From assembly GCF_017565705.1 (NCBI RefSeq), contig NZ_JAGDYL010000017.1:27953-91952 (forward strand): a stretch of 64,000 nt of DNA, given 5' to 3'. How positions within the stretch are numbered: the stretch's first letter is position 1; every line of letters begins with the position of its first letter. The notes under the pieces are model-generated. The model searched no databases. It had not been told where the DNA came from and saw only the letters and a list, made by a program, of their open reading frames with translations. The position numbers and the translations under genes were made by a program. Origin of the DNA: Leucobacter ruminantium. GTDB taxonomy: Bacteria; Actinomycetota; Actinomycetes; Actinomycetales; Microbacteriaceae. This document shows positions 24,436 to 34,054 of the stretch, piece by piece.

Positions 24436-24737
24436 GCCCTCAACGCTACCAATGGCGATGAGACCCGTGAGATCCGGCTCTTCGCCCCGGCATCGCTCCG
24501 CTGCGTTCACCGGAGCGAGGGATTTCGGTCCGGCTGCATCGATGAACCGGGCGGGGCCGAGTCAGTCGGCCAGTGAGTAGAAGTCGCCGACCGCGTCGAG
24601 GTAGCGGATCACGACGGCGAGCCGTTCCGGGAGGTCGTGGTTCCGCTTTCAGATACGAAACTGCTTCATTTCGAAATATATCGGGCGGGATGCTCGACCG
24701 CAATACCGTCGAACTGGTGCTATCCGTTGAAGCAGAC
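24436..24737. other. 302-bp stretch with only a gene remnant and an AT-rich islet
   Basis: There is no full gene here. The part 24648-24690 is clearly richer in A+T than the surroundings and contains ATTTCGAAAT, a perfect 10-bp palindrome, and the imperfect palindrome TTTCAGATACGAAA. It looks like an old promoter or operator next to a gene fragment on the minus strand. Confidence 0.4.
24562..24648 (-). pseudogene. C-terminal remnant of an unidentified gene
   Basis: A 28-codon frame has strong coding character (P-E-R-L-A-V-V-I-R-Y-L-D-A-V-G-D-F-Y) and ends in TGA, but an in-frame TGA and AT-rich DNA stand directly before it. It looks like the tail of a lost gene, perhaps a small helical regulator. 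The family is not recognisable from so short a piece. Confidence 0.25.
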
Positions 24738-25754
24738 TTACTCGTCCAGGCTTCCAGGGACGTCGGCGCCTCGCTTGCGCAGGACGGCACGCAGAACCGG
24801 TTCGTAGACGGCTGCCAGGGCCGCGACCAGCACCGCGGCTGCGAGCGTCAGGCCGACGCGTTGCAGGTCGACGGCGAGGACGTTCTGCTCGGTCGAGCTC
24901 AACAGCACGATCGCCGTCGTCAGCGCGAAGGCGTAGCCGGCGTAGCTCGCTCCGGTGGCGTAGAGGCCGAGCGCGACGAGCATGGCGGTCCCTCCGAGGG
25001 CGACTTGGACGCCATGGGCGGGTGCGAGGAGCGCGATCCCTGCGGCGAGCAGGCCGCCCAGCATCGTGCCGAACGAGCGGGCGAGGAGCCGTTGCCGGGT
25101 ATCGGCGAGTCCGGGCTTCACGATGACGAGGATCGACAGCAGCGCCCAGCCCGCGAGCGAACCGGGCAGCCAGGTCGCGGCGACGAATGCGACTCCGCCC
25201 AGCAACACGGCGAGCGCCGCGCCGTAGAGTCGCGCGGACAGCGGGTCGACAGCTGCGATCGCGAATCGGGGGAACCTGGCGCCTGCCAGCGCGGCAAGGG
25301 CGACGGCCCAGAGGCCGCCGAGGGCGGCGAGAAGCGCCGGGGTCAGGATCTGCCCGGCCCCGTGGGAGGTCCAGTCGAAGCCGGGAACCCCGAATCTGGC
25401 CGCGATGAGCAAGGTCGCGGGCCACGCACTCGCCTGCACCGCGGCCGGGTGCCACCCTCTCCGTGCGCATGCCCCGATCACCACGCCGGTCACCGCCATC
25501 AGCGCTGCGGCAGCGAGGGGCCACGGGGCCGCTAAGCCGGCCAGTGCGATGAGTGCGGTGCTGCCGGTGACCGCGCTCAGGCCGACGGGGCGGCCGTAGA
25601 GCGAGCCGACGATGCCCACGGCGGTCCCCGCAAGCACATGGGACAGTCCCGAGGCGAGCGGCGTAAGAGCGATGGCCAGCGCCGGAATGCCGCTGACGAC
25701 GAGGAGAAGCAGCGGTGCCATTGCAGCACGCGCTATCGACCTGCGATCCCTCAC
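24738..25754 (-). CDS. FUSC-like integral membrane protein
   Basis: A 338-residue protein with about ten membrane segments in two similar halves, of the aromatic-acid exporter/fusaric-acid-resistance-like (FUSC) group. The second half has K-P-G-L-A-D-T-R-Q-R and R-S-F-G-T-M-L-G-G, the conserved pattern of this family (x-R-x-x-G-T-x-x-G). GTG at 25754, with AGGGAGG upstream, was chosen; a longer frame runs on opposite the DUF1801 gene but is not coding. Function is unknown, probably efflux of small organic compounds. Confidence 0.7.
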   Translation of the reverse strand: MRDRRSIARAAMAPLLLLVVSGIPALAIALTPLASGLSHVLAGTAVGIVGSLYGRPVGLSAVTGSTALIALAGLAAPWPLAAAALMAVTGVVIGACARRGWHPAAVQASAWPATLLIAARFGVPGFDWTSHGAGQILTPALLAALGGLWAVALAALAGARFPRFAIAAVDPLSARLYGAALAVLLGGVAFVAATWLPGSLAGWALLSILVIVKPGLADTRQRLLARSFGTMLGGLLAAGIALLAPAHGVQVALGGTAMLVALGLYATGASYAGYAFALTTAIVLLSSTEQNVLAVDLQRVGLTLAAAVLVAALAAVYEPVLRAVLRKRGADVPGSLDE

Positions 25755-25967
25755 CGGAACCTCCCTGACGCTCTCTGTCGCGGTACGTACACCAATCCTC
25801 GCACCGCAGACAGCTTCGGAGTGCGGGTTGTCGCGCGCGTGAAAGGGATGGTGCTCATGTGAGGCGGGCAGGGCGTCGAACGCTCGCAGGGAGAAGCGCG
25901 GCCGACACCGAAGCCGCGGCTTTCGGCGGCAACCGGAGCCTGGCGGATCCACCGATATCATGACGCT

Positions 25968-26375
25968 GTGACCGTTTCGAAACGAGGCGACCGCAGCGTC
26001 GCAGCCTGGTTCGAAGAGCACTCGGACCATCCCGATCTCCCGGTGCTCCTCGCTCTTTGCGATCGCATCGATCGTGTCGACCCCCGGCTGATCTGCGAGA
26101 TCAAGTGGAACGCGCCCAGCTACGCCATCGTCGACCACTTCGCCACCACCGGGTTGGTGCCGAAGGGCGGAGTGCGATTGGTGCTCCACTGCGGGGCGGT
26201 CAAGCGGGAGACGCCGCTGCGACTGCGGGGAGGGATCCCTGACACGAGCGGTCTGCTCGATTGGCGGGGTCACGATCGGGCCACCGCGACCTTTCGCACC
26301 GTGGCCGAGGTCGACGTTGCCGGCGAAGCGCTCGAAGCGATCATCGGGGAGTGGATCCTCCTGACGCAGACCTGA
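25968..26375 (+). CDS. DUF1801 (YdhG-like) protein
   Basis: A 135-residue soluble protein starting with GTG. It has the DUF1801 pattern: an I-K-W-N-A-P-S-Y motif and F-A-T-T-G-L-V-P-K-G-G-V-R-L near the middle, and an I-G-E-W-I end. The family is structurally defined but its function is not established. It is divergent from the FUSC gene over 213 bp. Confidence 0.75.
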   Translation: MTVSKRGDRSVAAWFEEHSDHPDLPVLLALCDRIDRVDPRLICEIKWNAPSYAIVDHFATTGLVPKGGVRLVLHCGAVKRETPLRLRGGIPDTSGLLDWRGHDRATATFRTVAEVDVAGEALEAIIGEWILLTQT

Positions 26376-26452
26376 GGTGGAGGGCGACCGCATATCGGCG
26401 GTCGCCCGAACAGAGGGTCGATGAGGGCACCCGCCGTTGATATCCTGTGCCC

Positions 26453-26827
26453 ATGAGCGTCCCGACCTTGGATGAGCTCATCGAGCTCGAGCACGAAGGC
26501 TGGCGATCGCTCTGCGAATCGCGAGGCGGCACCTTCTACGGCGACCTGATGACTCCGGACGCCGTGTTCATCCTGGTCAACGGCGCGATCATGAGCCGTG
26601 ACGAGATCGCCGCGTCGCTCGACGGTGCTCCGGGTTGGGACTCCTACGAGATCGCAGACGCGCGTGTGATCGAGCTCGAGCCGAACGCGGCCGCCCTGGC
26701 GTACCGGGCCACGGCGACGCGAGCGGATCTTTCGGATCCCTTCGTCGCGCTCATGTCGAGCGTCTACCGCCGCCTCGACGATCGGCTGCGGCTTGCGCTC
26801 TATCAGCAGACGACCGTCACCCACTGA
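26453..26827 (+). CDS. NTF2-like (SnoaL/DUF4440) protein
   Basis: A 124-residue alpha+beta protein. The pattern of an N-terminal helix, F-Y-G-D-L-M-T-P-D-A-V-F-I, M-S-R-D-E-I and a final strand L-R-L-A-L-Y-Q-Q-T is that of the NTF2-like fold. Such proteins are small isomerases, hydrolases or ligand binders; no catalytic set can be assigned. ATG at 26453 was preferred to GTG two codons upstream. Confidence 0.7.
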   Translation: MSVPTLDELIELEHEGWRSLCESRGGTFYGDLMTPDAVFILVNGAIMSRDEIAASLDGAPGWDSYEIADARVIELEPNAAALAYRATATRADLSDPFVALMSSVYRRLDDRLRLALYQQTTVTH

Positions 26828-26878
26828 CACGCATCCGGGGTGCCGGGCGGAACAACCATGCGGATTTTGCGGGAGAAG

Positions 26879-26897
26879 TCAGGTAAGGCTAACCTGC
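26879..26897. promoter_or_regulatory. IdeR/DtxR iron box
   Basis: The 19-bp sequence TCAGGTAAGGCTAACCTGC matches the DtxR/IdeR consensus TTAGGTTAGGCTAACCTAA at 15 of 19 positions, with the core AGGT-n-AGGCTAACCT intact. It lies 41 bp before the start of the binding-protein gene, where a bound iron repressor would block transcription. Confidence 0.85.
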
Positions 26898-26938
26898 ATC
26901 TTGGTTCATCTGATGTTTGTGTCGAGTGAGGATACGCA

Positions 26939-28006
26939 GTGGTCTCGATTTCTCTGAAGCGCGGTGCTGCCCTGGCCGCCGCCGTTCTCTCGCTCGCGGC
27001 GCTGACCGGATGCGGGGCGTCCGAGGTTGTCGAGCCCGAGCGGACCGCGGCGGCGGGGGAGGGCGCGACCGAGTACCCCCTCACGCTCGAGAACTGCGGG
27101 CGTGAGGTCACGATCGATCAGGCGCCGCAGCGCGTCGTATCGCTCGACCAGAACTCGACCGAGATCCTGCTCTCCCTCGGTCTCGAGGATCGCATGGTCG
27201 GCACGGCCTCGTGGACCGACCCGGTGCTCGACTCGCTCGCGGAGGCGAATGAGCAGGTGCCGCGGCTCGCCGATAACGCACCCACCTACGAGGTGCTGCT
27301 CGACGCCGACCCCGACTTCGTGACCGCGCCCTTCGGCCGTCATTACAAGGAGGAGGGAGGCGTGGCGACGCGCGACCGTCTCTCCGAGACAGGGATCCCG
27401 TCGTATCTCGCCCCCTCCGACTGCGAGGGATCACTGATCATCAACGGGGGCGGGACCCGCACGAAGCCCCTGACCCTCGACTCCCTGTACCAGGAGATCC
27501 GCGAGCTCGCCACGATCTTCGATGTGCAGGACCGGGGAGAACAGCTCGTCGCGGATCTCGAGGCGCGCACCGACGCGGCGCTCGAGGATGTCGATCTCGG
27601 AGGCAGCACGGTCGCGTTCTGGTTCGCCGACACCCGCACCGCCTACATCGCCGGCGGGCTCGGTGCGCCCGCGCTGCTCGCCGATCTCACCGGCATGGAG
27701 AACGTCTTCGCCGACGTCGACGACGAGTGGCCGGCGACGGGATGGGAGACGCTCGTGGAGCGCGACCCGCAGATCCTCGTGCTCGGCGACCTCCAGCGCG
27801 ACCGCTTCCCGGGCGACCGCCTCGACGACAAGATCGCGTTCCTGCAGAGCGATCCCCTCACCAGCACGCTCGGCGCGGTGCAGAACGAGTGCTTCATCGA
27901 CCTGCACGGGGCTGAAATGAACCCCTCGATCCGCTACGTGGACGGCCTCGAGAAGATCCAGGCCTGGGCGCGCGACGCCGGAGATTGCGCCGACGGTGAT
28001 CGCTGA
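26939..28006 (+). CDS. FecB-type ABC transporter substrate-binding lipoprotein
   Basis: A 355-residue secreted binding protein. A signal peptide ends in the lipobox L-T-G-C, so Cys25 should be lipid-modified and hold the protein on the outer face of the membrane. The mature part has Q-R-V-V-S-L-D-Q-N-S-T-E-I-L-L-S-L-G-L, the start of the FecB/periplasmic-binding fold. It resembles the subfamily that automatic pipelines call putative F420-0 transporter, but the IdeR box upstream suggests iron-chelate uptake. The GTG follows GAGGA. The end overlaps the permease gene by 11 bp. Confidence 0.9.
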   Translation: MVSISLKRGAALAAAVLSLAALTGCGASEVVEPERTAAAGEGATEYPLTLENCGREVTIDQAPQRVVSLDQNSTEILLSLGLEDRMVGTASWTDPVLDSLAEANEQVPRLADNAPTYEVLLDADPDFVTAPFGRHYKEEGGVATRDRLSETGIPSYLAPSDCEGSLIINGGGTRTKPLTLDSLYQEIRELATIFDVQDRGEQLVADLEARTDAALEDVDLGGSTVAFWFADTRTAYIAGGLGAPALLADLTGMENVFADVDDEWPATGWETLVERDPQILVLGDLQRDRFPGDRLDDKIAFLQSDPLTSTLGAVQNECFIDLHGAEMNPSIRYVDGLEKIQAWARDAGDCADGDR

Positions 28007-29074
28007 GCCGACCCGGGCGCGTCTCGACCGGGGGAGCGCCCCCGCCTCGCGCGCCCCGGCCTCCCGTACGTTGCTCGCCTCGATGCTCGTCTTCGCGGGC
28101 ATCGTCGTCTTCCTCGCGTCGGTGGGCGTCGCGATGACGCTCGGGCCCGCCGATGTCTCGCTCGTGAACGTGCGCGATATCGTCTCGAACCACTTGGGGC
28201 TCACCGAGATTCCGGTGCGGGTCTCGGAGGACGCGATCGTCTGGCAGGAGCGCCTGCCCCGCGCGCTCGTCGCGGCAGCCTGCGGCGCCGGGCTCGGGCT
28301 GTGCGGCGCGATCCTGCAGTCGCTGCTGCGCAACCCGCTCGCGGATCCGTTCATCCTCGGCGTCTCCTCGGCGGCCTCGACGGGCGCGGTCGTGGTGGGC
28401 GTCCTCGGCCTCGGGGGCAGCGCACTCGGCCTCTCGGGCGGGGCGTTCGTCGGTGCACTGCTGGCCTTCGGCCTCGTGCTGCTGCTCGCCCGCTTCGCCG
28501 ATGGGGGCACGGGAGGGATCGTGCTCGCGGGCGTCGCCAGCACGCAGCTGTTCTCCGCGCTCACCTCGCTCGTGATCTTCGCCTTCGCCGACTCGGATGA
28601 GACGCGCGGCGTCATGTTCTGGCTGCTCGGATCGCTCGAGGGCATGCGCTGGGACGACGTGGGGCTCACCGTCGCGGTCACCCTCGTGGGCGCCGTCATC
28701 GCGATGCTCTCCACCCGCTCGCTCGACGCGTTCGCCTTCGGCGACGAGGTGGCGGCTTCACTGGGTGTGCACGTCGCCCGCACTCGCACGGTGCTGCTCG
28801 TGCTGACCGCGCTGCTCACCGCGTCGCTGGTCAGCGTGGTGGGAGCGGTGGGCTTCGTCGGCCTCGTGCTGCCGCACGCGGCGCGACTGCTGTTCGGTGA
28901 GCGTCACGCGCGCGTCATCCCGGCGACCGTGGTGATCGGCGCCATCTTCATGGTGTGGGTCGACGCCGTGTCGCGCGTCGCCTTCGGGCCCACGCCGCTG
29001 CCGGTCGGCGTCGGCACCGCGCTCATCGGCGTGCCGGTGTTCGTGCTGCTGCTCGTGCGACGGAGGGCGGCCGC

Positions 29075-29078
<4 letters not shown>
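27996..29078 (+). CDS. FecCD-type ABC transporter permease
   Basis: A 360-residue permease with about nine to ten membrane segments. Conserved FecCD stretches are R-L-P-R-A-L-V-A-A, G-A-I-L-Q-S-L-L-R-N-P-L-A-D-P and later G-F-V-G-L-V-L-P-H. One permease gene serves both halves as a homodimer. The GTG start lies 11 bp inside the binding-protein gene and the stop overlaps the ATPase gene by 4 bp, so the three proteins come from one iron-regulated transcript. Confidence 0.93.
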
Positions 29079-29836
<758 letters not shown>

Positions 29837-29903
29837 TGCAGGGCGGGATCGGCGGGCGCTGGATCCGGTTCGTCGCGGCCTCGGCCCGCGCGGCCCCGAT
29901 CCC

Positions 29904-30395
29904 TCAGAACTCGCGCAGATAGCAGAGCATGCGGTAGTCGGCCCCCGGCTGGATGTTGGTGAAGCCGTGCCGCTCGTAGAAGCGGCGGGTGTCAGCGTCG
30001 ACTTCGTCGACGTTGATGTGCATCTCGATCGCGCCGCGGGCCAGGACCTCGGCGATCGCCCGCTCGAGCACCACCGTGCCGATGCCGCGATCGCGCAGCG
30101 CGGGGCAGACGTAGAGCTCCTCGAGCTGGGCGAGGGGCCCATCGCCGTAGGGGGTGGGCCGCAGTGTGAGGTAGGCGAACGCTACGGACTCGTCCGCGAC
30201 CTCGCCGAGCACCACGAGCACGTCGTCGCGCAGCAGCAGCCGCTCGAAACGAGCGGCGAACTCCGCAGCGGAGGGGGTCGGGCTGCCGAACTCGACGTTG
30301 AAGTCGTGGAGCAGCCCTCCGACGACGGCCGCATCGGAGGCCGTGGCGATCCTGACCGAGGAGTCCGGGTTCCTGCCGTTCATGGCTTCGATCAT
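29904..30395 (-). CDS. GNAT family N-acetyltransferase
   Basis: A protein of 163 residues with the GNAT acetyl-CoA site L-E-E-L-Y-V-C-P-A-L-R-D-R-G-I-G (motif A, RxxGxG form) and the closing F-Y-E-R-H-G-F. The substrate is unknown. ATG at 30395 is used; an ATG four codons later (30383) is just as likely, and a still longer frame runs into a repeat and was rejected. Confidence 0.85.
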   Translation of the reverse strand: MIEAMNGRNPDSSVRIATASDAAVVGGLLHDFNVEFGSPTPSAAEFAARFERLLLRDDVLVVLGEVADESVAFAYLTLRPTPYGDGPLAQLEELYVCPALRDRGIGTVVLERAIAEVLARGAIEMHINVDEVDADTRRFYERHGFTNIQPGADYRMLCYLREF

Positions 30396-30417
30396 GGCAC
30401 GCCGCGTGCTGAACATC

Positions 30418-30477
30418 CTCGAAGGGCGAAGAAGTCGGCTGGGGCCGCGATAGCCGCCCACTTTTTCGCCCCTCGAC
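30418..30477. repeat. 60-bp intergenic repeat, copy A
   Basis: The unit is bounded by CTCGAAGGGCG and CGCCCCTCGAC, which are nearly complementary (one mismatch in ten), with 38 bases between them. A second unit with the same ends and exactly the same 60-bp length lies at 56685-56744. Both contain a T-tract just before the right arm. Copy A lies between the acetyltransferase and an ABC permease gene. Confidence 0.6.
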
Positions 30478-30512
30478 ACGGGTGGGGCGCGCGAGCGCCC
30501 CGCGGACGCCCC

Positions 30513-31865
30513 TCACTCGCCCCGCTCGGGCGCCTCGATCGCGCGCCGCAGCACCGGCCGGGTCGCCCCGACCCCGGTGCGGATCAGCAGCAGGCCGAGC
30601 AGCAGCACGAGGACGACCGCGGCGGTGAAGAGGGGCGCCACGACGACCGCGATGAAGACGAGGGGGAGTGTCACGGCGACCGAGGCGACGGCTGCGCCGA
30701 TCACGGCGATCTTCGCCGATGTCGTGACGCGCAGGCGCCGCATCCGGTGCACTTCGGGCCGAGGCATGCCGATGCGGTCGAGCGCCACGTAGAGCTCCCG
30801 GTCCTCGAGGATCCCGGCGGTCTGCGTGATCGCCACCTGGCAGGCCACGACGACGAAGGAGACGGCGACGAGCGCGAGCAGCATGGTGCGGGCATCGGCG
30901 AAGAGGAGCAGCTGATCCCTCGTCATGATCGAGCGGCTCTCGCTCCGGCTGATGGTGTCGAGGTAGCCGAGCAGCGACCCGGCCGGGATCAGGATGAACG
31001 TCGCGAGCGCCAGGGCCGATACGCTGCGCCATGCCGCCCGCGGGTCGTCCTGAATGCCGCGGGCCGCGACGAGCCGCGAGGGATCGGAAGTTCGCGCCGC
31101 CACCAGCCGCGAAACGAGCGCCACCGCGAAGGGGCCGACGAGGCCGAGCACCGCCATGACCGCGAGCACGACCGCGGTGAGCGCGCCGAGCGCGCCGAGC
31201 ATCACGATCACGCCCCAACCCGGTGACATCAACTGCGTGACGAGCACGGCTGCGCCGACCACGAAGAGTGCCAGCGCGACGCGGATCCAGCTCAGCTTCG
31301 GCGCGTCCTGCCGCATGCGCACTCCGAGCGGGGACAGCACGACGCGGCGCAACCCGAGCAGCGCACTCAGCGCCGCGATGAGCACCAGCAGCGGTGGGAG
31401 CGCCGCGGTCGCCCACCACGGCAGCCACAGCTCTCCCGGGCGCAGGGCATCGCCGTGCACGGTGAGCGGGGAGAGCGCGAACGGCAGCGCGGCCGAGACC
31501 GCGGTGCCGATGAGCACGCCGAGGGCGGCGACGACCGTGACCTCCGCGACCGCGAGGCCGCGCACCCGAGCCGGGGAGACGCCGAGCAGCCGCAGCGTCG
31601 CGAGCCGGTCGTCGCGGCTGCGAGCCGCGAGCCGCGCGGTCGCGGTGCCGAGCGTGACGAGCGGCACCGCGAGCAGGGCGACGAGCCCGAAGGCGAGCAC
31701 CGGGTAGCCGATCTCATCGGTGGGCGCGTTCCAGAATGCGAGCGCGAGCATCATCACCGCGAACGCGAGCAGGGTGGTGACGGCCGACGCGAGGAGTTGG
31801 AGTGCGGTGATCGTCGTGGATCCGCGGTGGGGGCGGATCAGCAGGAGCGCGGCGTGCGGGTTCAT
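30513..31865 (-). CDS. FtsX-like ABC transporter permease
   Basis: A 450-residue membrane protein with two FtsX-type blocks: membrane helices at the N-terminus, in the middle (about residues 60-270) and at the end. R-D-D-R-L-A-T-L-R-L-L-G and the later L-Y-V-A-L-D-R-I-G-M are the cytoplasmic coupling segments. It is half the length of the usual 800-residue permeases of this type. The ATG overlaps the ATPase gene stop by 4 bp. Together they form an exporter of the MacB/LolCDE superfamily, often for antimicrobial peptides or lipoproteins. Confidence 0.85.
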   Translation of the reverse strand: MNPHAALLLIRPHRGSTTITALQLLASAVTTLLAFAVMMLALAFWNAPTDEIGYPVLAFGLVALLAVPLVTLGTATARLAARSRDDRLATLRLLGVSPARVRGLAVAEVTVVAALGVLIGTAVSAALPFALSPLTVHGDALRPGELWLPWWATAALPPLLVLIAALSALLGLRRVVLSPLGVRMRQDAPKLSWIRVALALFVVGAAVLVTQLMSPGWGVIVMLGALGALTAVVLAVMAVLGLVGPFAVALVSRLVAARTSDPSRLVAARGIQDDPRAAWRSVSALALATFILIPAGSLLGYLDTISRSESRSIMTRDQLLLFADARTMLLALVAVSFVVVACQVAITQTAGILEDRELYVALDRIGMPRPEVHRMRRLRVTTSAKIAVIGAAVASVAVTLPLVFIAVVVAPLFTAAVVLVLLLGLLLIRTGVGATRPVLRRAIEAPERGE

Positions 31866-32623
31866 GCGCCGGCCTCGATCCGTCCGTCGCGCAGGCGGAT
31901 GATCCGGTCGCAGCGGGAGGCGACGTGGGCGTCGTGCGTGACGATCAGCAGCGCGCGATCCGCCCCGCGGCCCGCCTGGAGCAGCGCGTCCAGCACCTCG
32001 TCGGCGGTATGCGAGTCGAGCGCCCCGGTCGGCTCGTCGGCGAAGATCAGGCTCGGCCCGGCGACGAGCGCGCGGGCGATCGCCACGCGCTGGGCCTGGC
32101 CTCCGGAGAGCTGCCCGATACGACGGTCGCCGAGCCCCGCGAGCCCGAGCCGGCCGAGCTCCGCCTCCGCGCGCCCGACTGCCTTCGCCCGGCCGGCCCC
32201 GACGAGCAGGAGCGGCAGTGCGACGTTCTCGGCGGCGGTGAGCTCGGGCAGCAGCATGCCCTGTTGGAACACGAAGCCGAAGCGCCGCAGCCGGAGCCCT
32301 GACCGTGCGTCCTCCGGGAGTGCGGAGAGATCGTCGTAGCCGCTTCCATCGGGTCGGCCGAGGATCACGGTTCCGGTATCCGCGGGAAGGATGCCGGCGA
32401 GCACGTGCAGCAGGGTGGACTTGCCGGATCCGCTCGGGCCCATGATCGCCACGGCCTCGCCGGGCGCGATCACGACGTCTGCGTCGATGAGCGCCCGGGT
32501 CTGACCGAAGCGCTTGCCCGCGCCCTCGGCCCGGAGCAACCACCCCGTCGCAGGCGTCGCGGTGGTACGAGGCGAGGCGGCCGCATCGGTGCCGGATGCG
32601 TCTGGGTCGGTTGCGGGGTTCAT
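31862..32623 (-). CDS. ABC transporter ATPase, MacB/LolD type
   Basis: A 253-residue ATPase: Walker A G-P-S-G-S-G-K-S-T, signature L-S-G-G-Q-A-Q-R, Walker B S-L-I-F-A-D-E-P-T-G-A-L-D, H-loop V-T-H-D. A-D-E-P-T-G-x-L-D is typical of the LolD/MacB group, matching the FtsX-like permease downstream. The first 30 residues are a low-complexity Ala/Thr/Asp tail. It is the first gene of the two-gene exporter operon. Confidence 0.92.
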   Translation of the reverse strand: MNPATDPDASGTDAAASPRTTATPATGWLLRAEGAGKRFGQTRALIDADVVIAPGEAVAIMGPSGSGKSTLLHVLAGILPADTGTVILGRPDGSGYDDLSALPEDARSGLRLRRFGFVFQQGMLLPELTAAENVALPLLLVGAGRAKAVGRAEAELGRLGLAGLGDRRIGQLSGGQAQRVAIARALVAGPSLIFADEPTGALDSHTADEVLDALLQAGRGADRALLIVTHDAHVASRCDRIIRLRDGRIEAGA

Positions 32624-32725
32624 CTCGGGTTCCCTTCGAGCGCTCGGGTGCGGGCACTCCTCACGCTAGGGATCGGCGCCGCGTCGCCGACACCACCCAC
32701 GGGTCGAATCCGGCGGAGGTCTCGA

Positions 32726-32739
32726 CGAGGGATCCCTCG
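32726..32739. repeat. 14-bp palindrome of the iterated motif
   Basis: CGAGGGATCCCTCG is a full two-sided copy of the iterated GAGGGATC motif in the 122-bp intergenic region between the exporter ATPase gene and the Clp_N gene. Confidence 0.8.
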
Positions 32740-32745
32740 CCCCGC

Positions 32746-33741
32746 TCAGCGGAATGCCCGCCCGATCCCTCCTCCGAGTTGCGTCAGCTGCATCCAGATC
32801 ATGTACCGCATCAGCGGATGCATCAGTCGGCCGAGCGTCTTCAGGCGGCGCGGGCGATCCGGTGACCGCTCCCACGCCAGGAAGAGTCGCAGCTGCGTGC
32901 CTCCCGCGGCGGATTCCAGCTCGGCGCGCAGTCGCCGGGCGTTCGCGGCCGGTGCGTCGGGGTACGAGAACCGCCACTCGATCACCCGATCCGCATCGGT
33001 CTCGATGAGCTCGACGCGCTGCCTCACGGTCTTCGGGTTGATGCGGATCGCCTTGCCGTCGGGGCGCTGCGCGCGTGTGCGAACCGTCCATGTCGCCCCC
33101 GCTTCGGGTGTGCTCGGGGCCTTGTCGACGCCGCCGATGCTCGGCTCCCAGTCGGGCATCCGCGAGGGATCTGCCAGCAGCGCCCACACGGCCTCCGGTG
33201 TCGCGGGCACAAACGCCTCGGAGGTGCCCGATATGACGGCGGGCGTCGGGGCCTGCCCGGTCCGATGCTCGGGATAGCGCTCCGCCTCGTCGAGCCGTTC
33301 GATGACCGCGTTCGGTGTCGTGCCGAGTCTGCTCAGGATCGCCTCGATCAGGCCGCTCGGTTCGTGCACGAGCGTGCGCAGCACCGCGGCGGCGTCGCTC
33401 CGGCCATCGTTCTCGCCCGTGCGTCGGATGACCGCGAGGGCCCGTTCGCTCCAGTCGTACCCGCCGGTCTCGTGGAAGCGGATGCCTCCTGTCGGTGGGG
33501 CGTCGACCCGGACGCCGAGCGAGGCGAGTGCGGCGTCGTGCTCGGCGGCCACCGCCTCCCTGGCCGCGTCGAGCGTGATGCCCAGCCCGCGGAGCACCTG
33601 TCCGGCCGTGCCCGCGTCGATGGTCAGCGCCAGCAGCAGATGGTCGAGGTCGGCCTCGCGCTGGTCGAGGCGCGACGCCTCTTCCATCGCGGCGACCGTG
33701 AGGACGTGCGCGGTCGCGGCTGCGTCGATGAATCTGCTCAT
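32746..33741 (-). CDS. Clp_N domain fused to an SRPBCC (AHSA1-like) domain
   Basis: A 331-residue soluble protein. Residues 1-150 are a Clp_N double repeat: A-H-V-L-T-V-A-A-M-E-E-A and D-L-D-H-L-L-L-A-L-T, as in the substrate-adaptor domain of ClpA/ClpC, but there is no AAA+ domain. Residues from about 165 are a START-like SRPBCC domain with P-A-T-P-E-A-V-W-A-L-L-A-D-P-S-R-M-P-D-W-E-P. The pair suggests ligand sensing joined to a protease-adaptor-like module; the real job is unknown. ATG at 33741 follows GAGGAGAAGC and overlaps the stop of the HTH gene by 4 bp. Confidence 0.8.
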   Translation of the reverse strand: MSRFIDAAATAHVLTVAAMEEASRLDQREADLDHLLLALTIDAGTAGQVLRGLGITLDAAREAVAAEHDAALASLGVRVDAPPTGGIRFHETGGYDWSERALAVIRRTGENDGRSDAAAVLRTLVHEPSGLIEAILSRLGTTPNAVIERLDEAERYPEHRTGQAPTPAVISGTSEAFVPATPEAVWALLADPSRMPDWEPSIGGVDKAPSTPEAGATWTVRTRAQRPDGKAIRINPKTVRQRVELIETDADRVIEWRFSYPDAPAANARRLRAELESAAGGTQLRLFLAWERSPDRPRRLKTLGRLMHPLMRYMIWMQLTQLGGGIGRAFR

Positions 33742-33983
33742 CTGCTTCTCCTCGGGATAGGGATCGTCTGGTCGATTCTCTTCGCGTACTTCTTGTGCAC
33801 CGCCTGCCGGGTGACCCCGAGCGCCTCCGCGATCTCGGGCCACCCCATGCCTGCGCGCAGGGCGGCCTCGACCTGGGCGAGCTCGAGCCGGTCGGTCAGT
33901 GTGCGCAGGGCGGCGACGGCGCGCAGACCCGCCCGGGGATCGCGGGTGTCTGCGGCGACTTCAGCAACTTCGGTTGACTCCAT
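33738..33983 (-). CDS. Small helix-turn-helix regulator
   Basis: An 81-residue DNA-binding protein; the helix-turn-helix is M-G-W-P-E-I-A-E-A-L-G-V-T-R-Q-A-V-H-K-K-Y near the C-terminus, preceded by a helix with L-E-L-A-Q-V-E-A-A-L. It is translationally coupled to the Clp_N-SRPBCC gene, a pairing I recall in other Actinobacteria. An inverted repeat over its own start codon suggests autoregulation. The last residues are basic. Confidence 0.8.
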   Translation of the reverse strand: MESTEVAEVAADTRDPRAGLRAVAALRTLTDRLELAQVEAALRAGMGWPEIAEALGVTRQAVHKKYAKRIDQTIPIPRRSR

Positions 33984-34019
33984 GTTGTCAACCTACATTG
34001 CTCGATGAATGGTGTCAAC
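33972..34019. promoter_or_regulatory. Promoter and candidate operator of the HTH/Clp_N operon
   Basis: GGTTGAC (33972-33978) and GTCAACC (33987-33993) form a perfect 7-bp inverted repeat that covers the ATG of the HTH gene. A further GTCAAC is at 34014-34019; on the minus strand it reads GTTGACA and can serve as a TTGACA -35 box, with TAGGTT 17 bases later as -10. The repeated word suggests two or more binding sites of the HTH protein on its own promoter. Confidence 0.5.
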
Positions 34020-34054
34020 TCTGGTTGCTTACCTGGGAAAGTGGATGCGGCACG

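Noticed and set aside
25791..25804. GTACGTAC palindrome upstream of the FUSC gene as an operator
   Set aside because: Only an 8-bp core without longer symmetry and no adjacent regulator gene.
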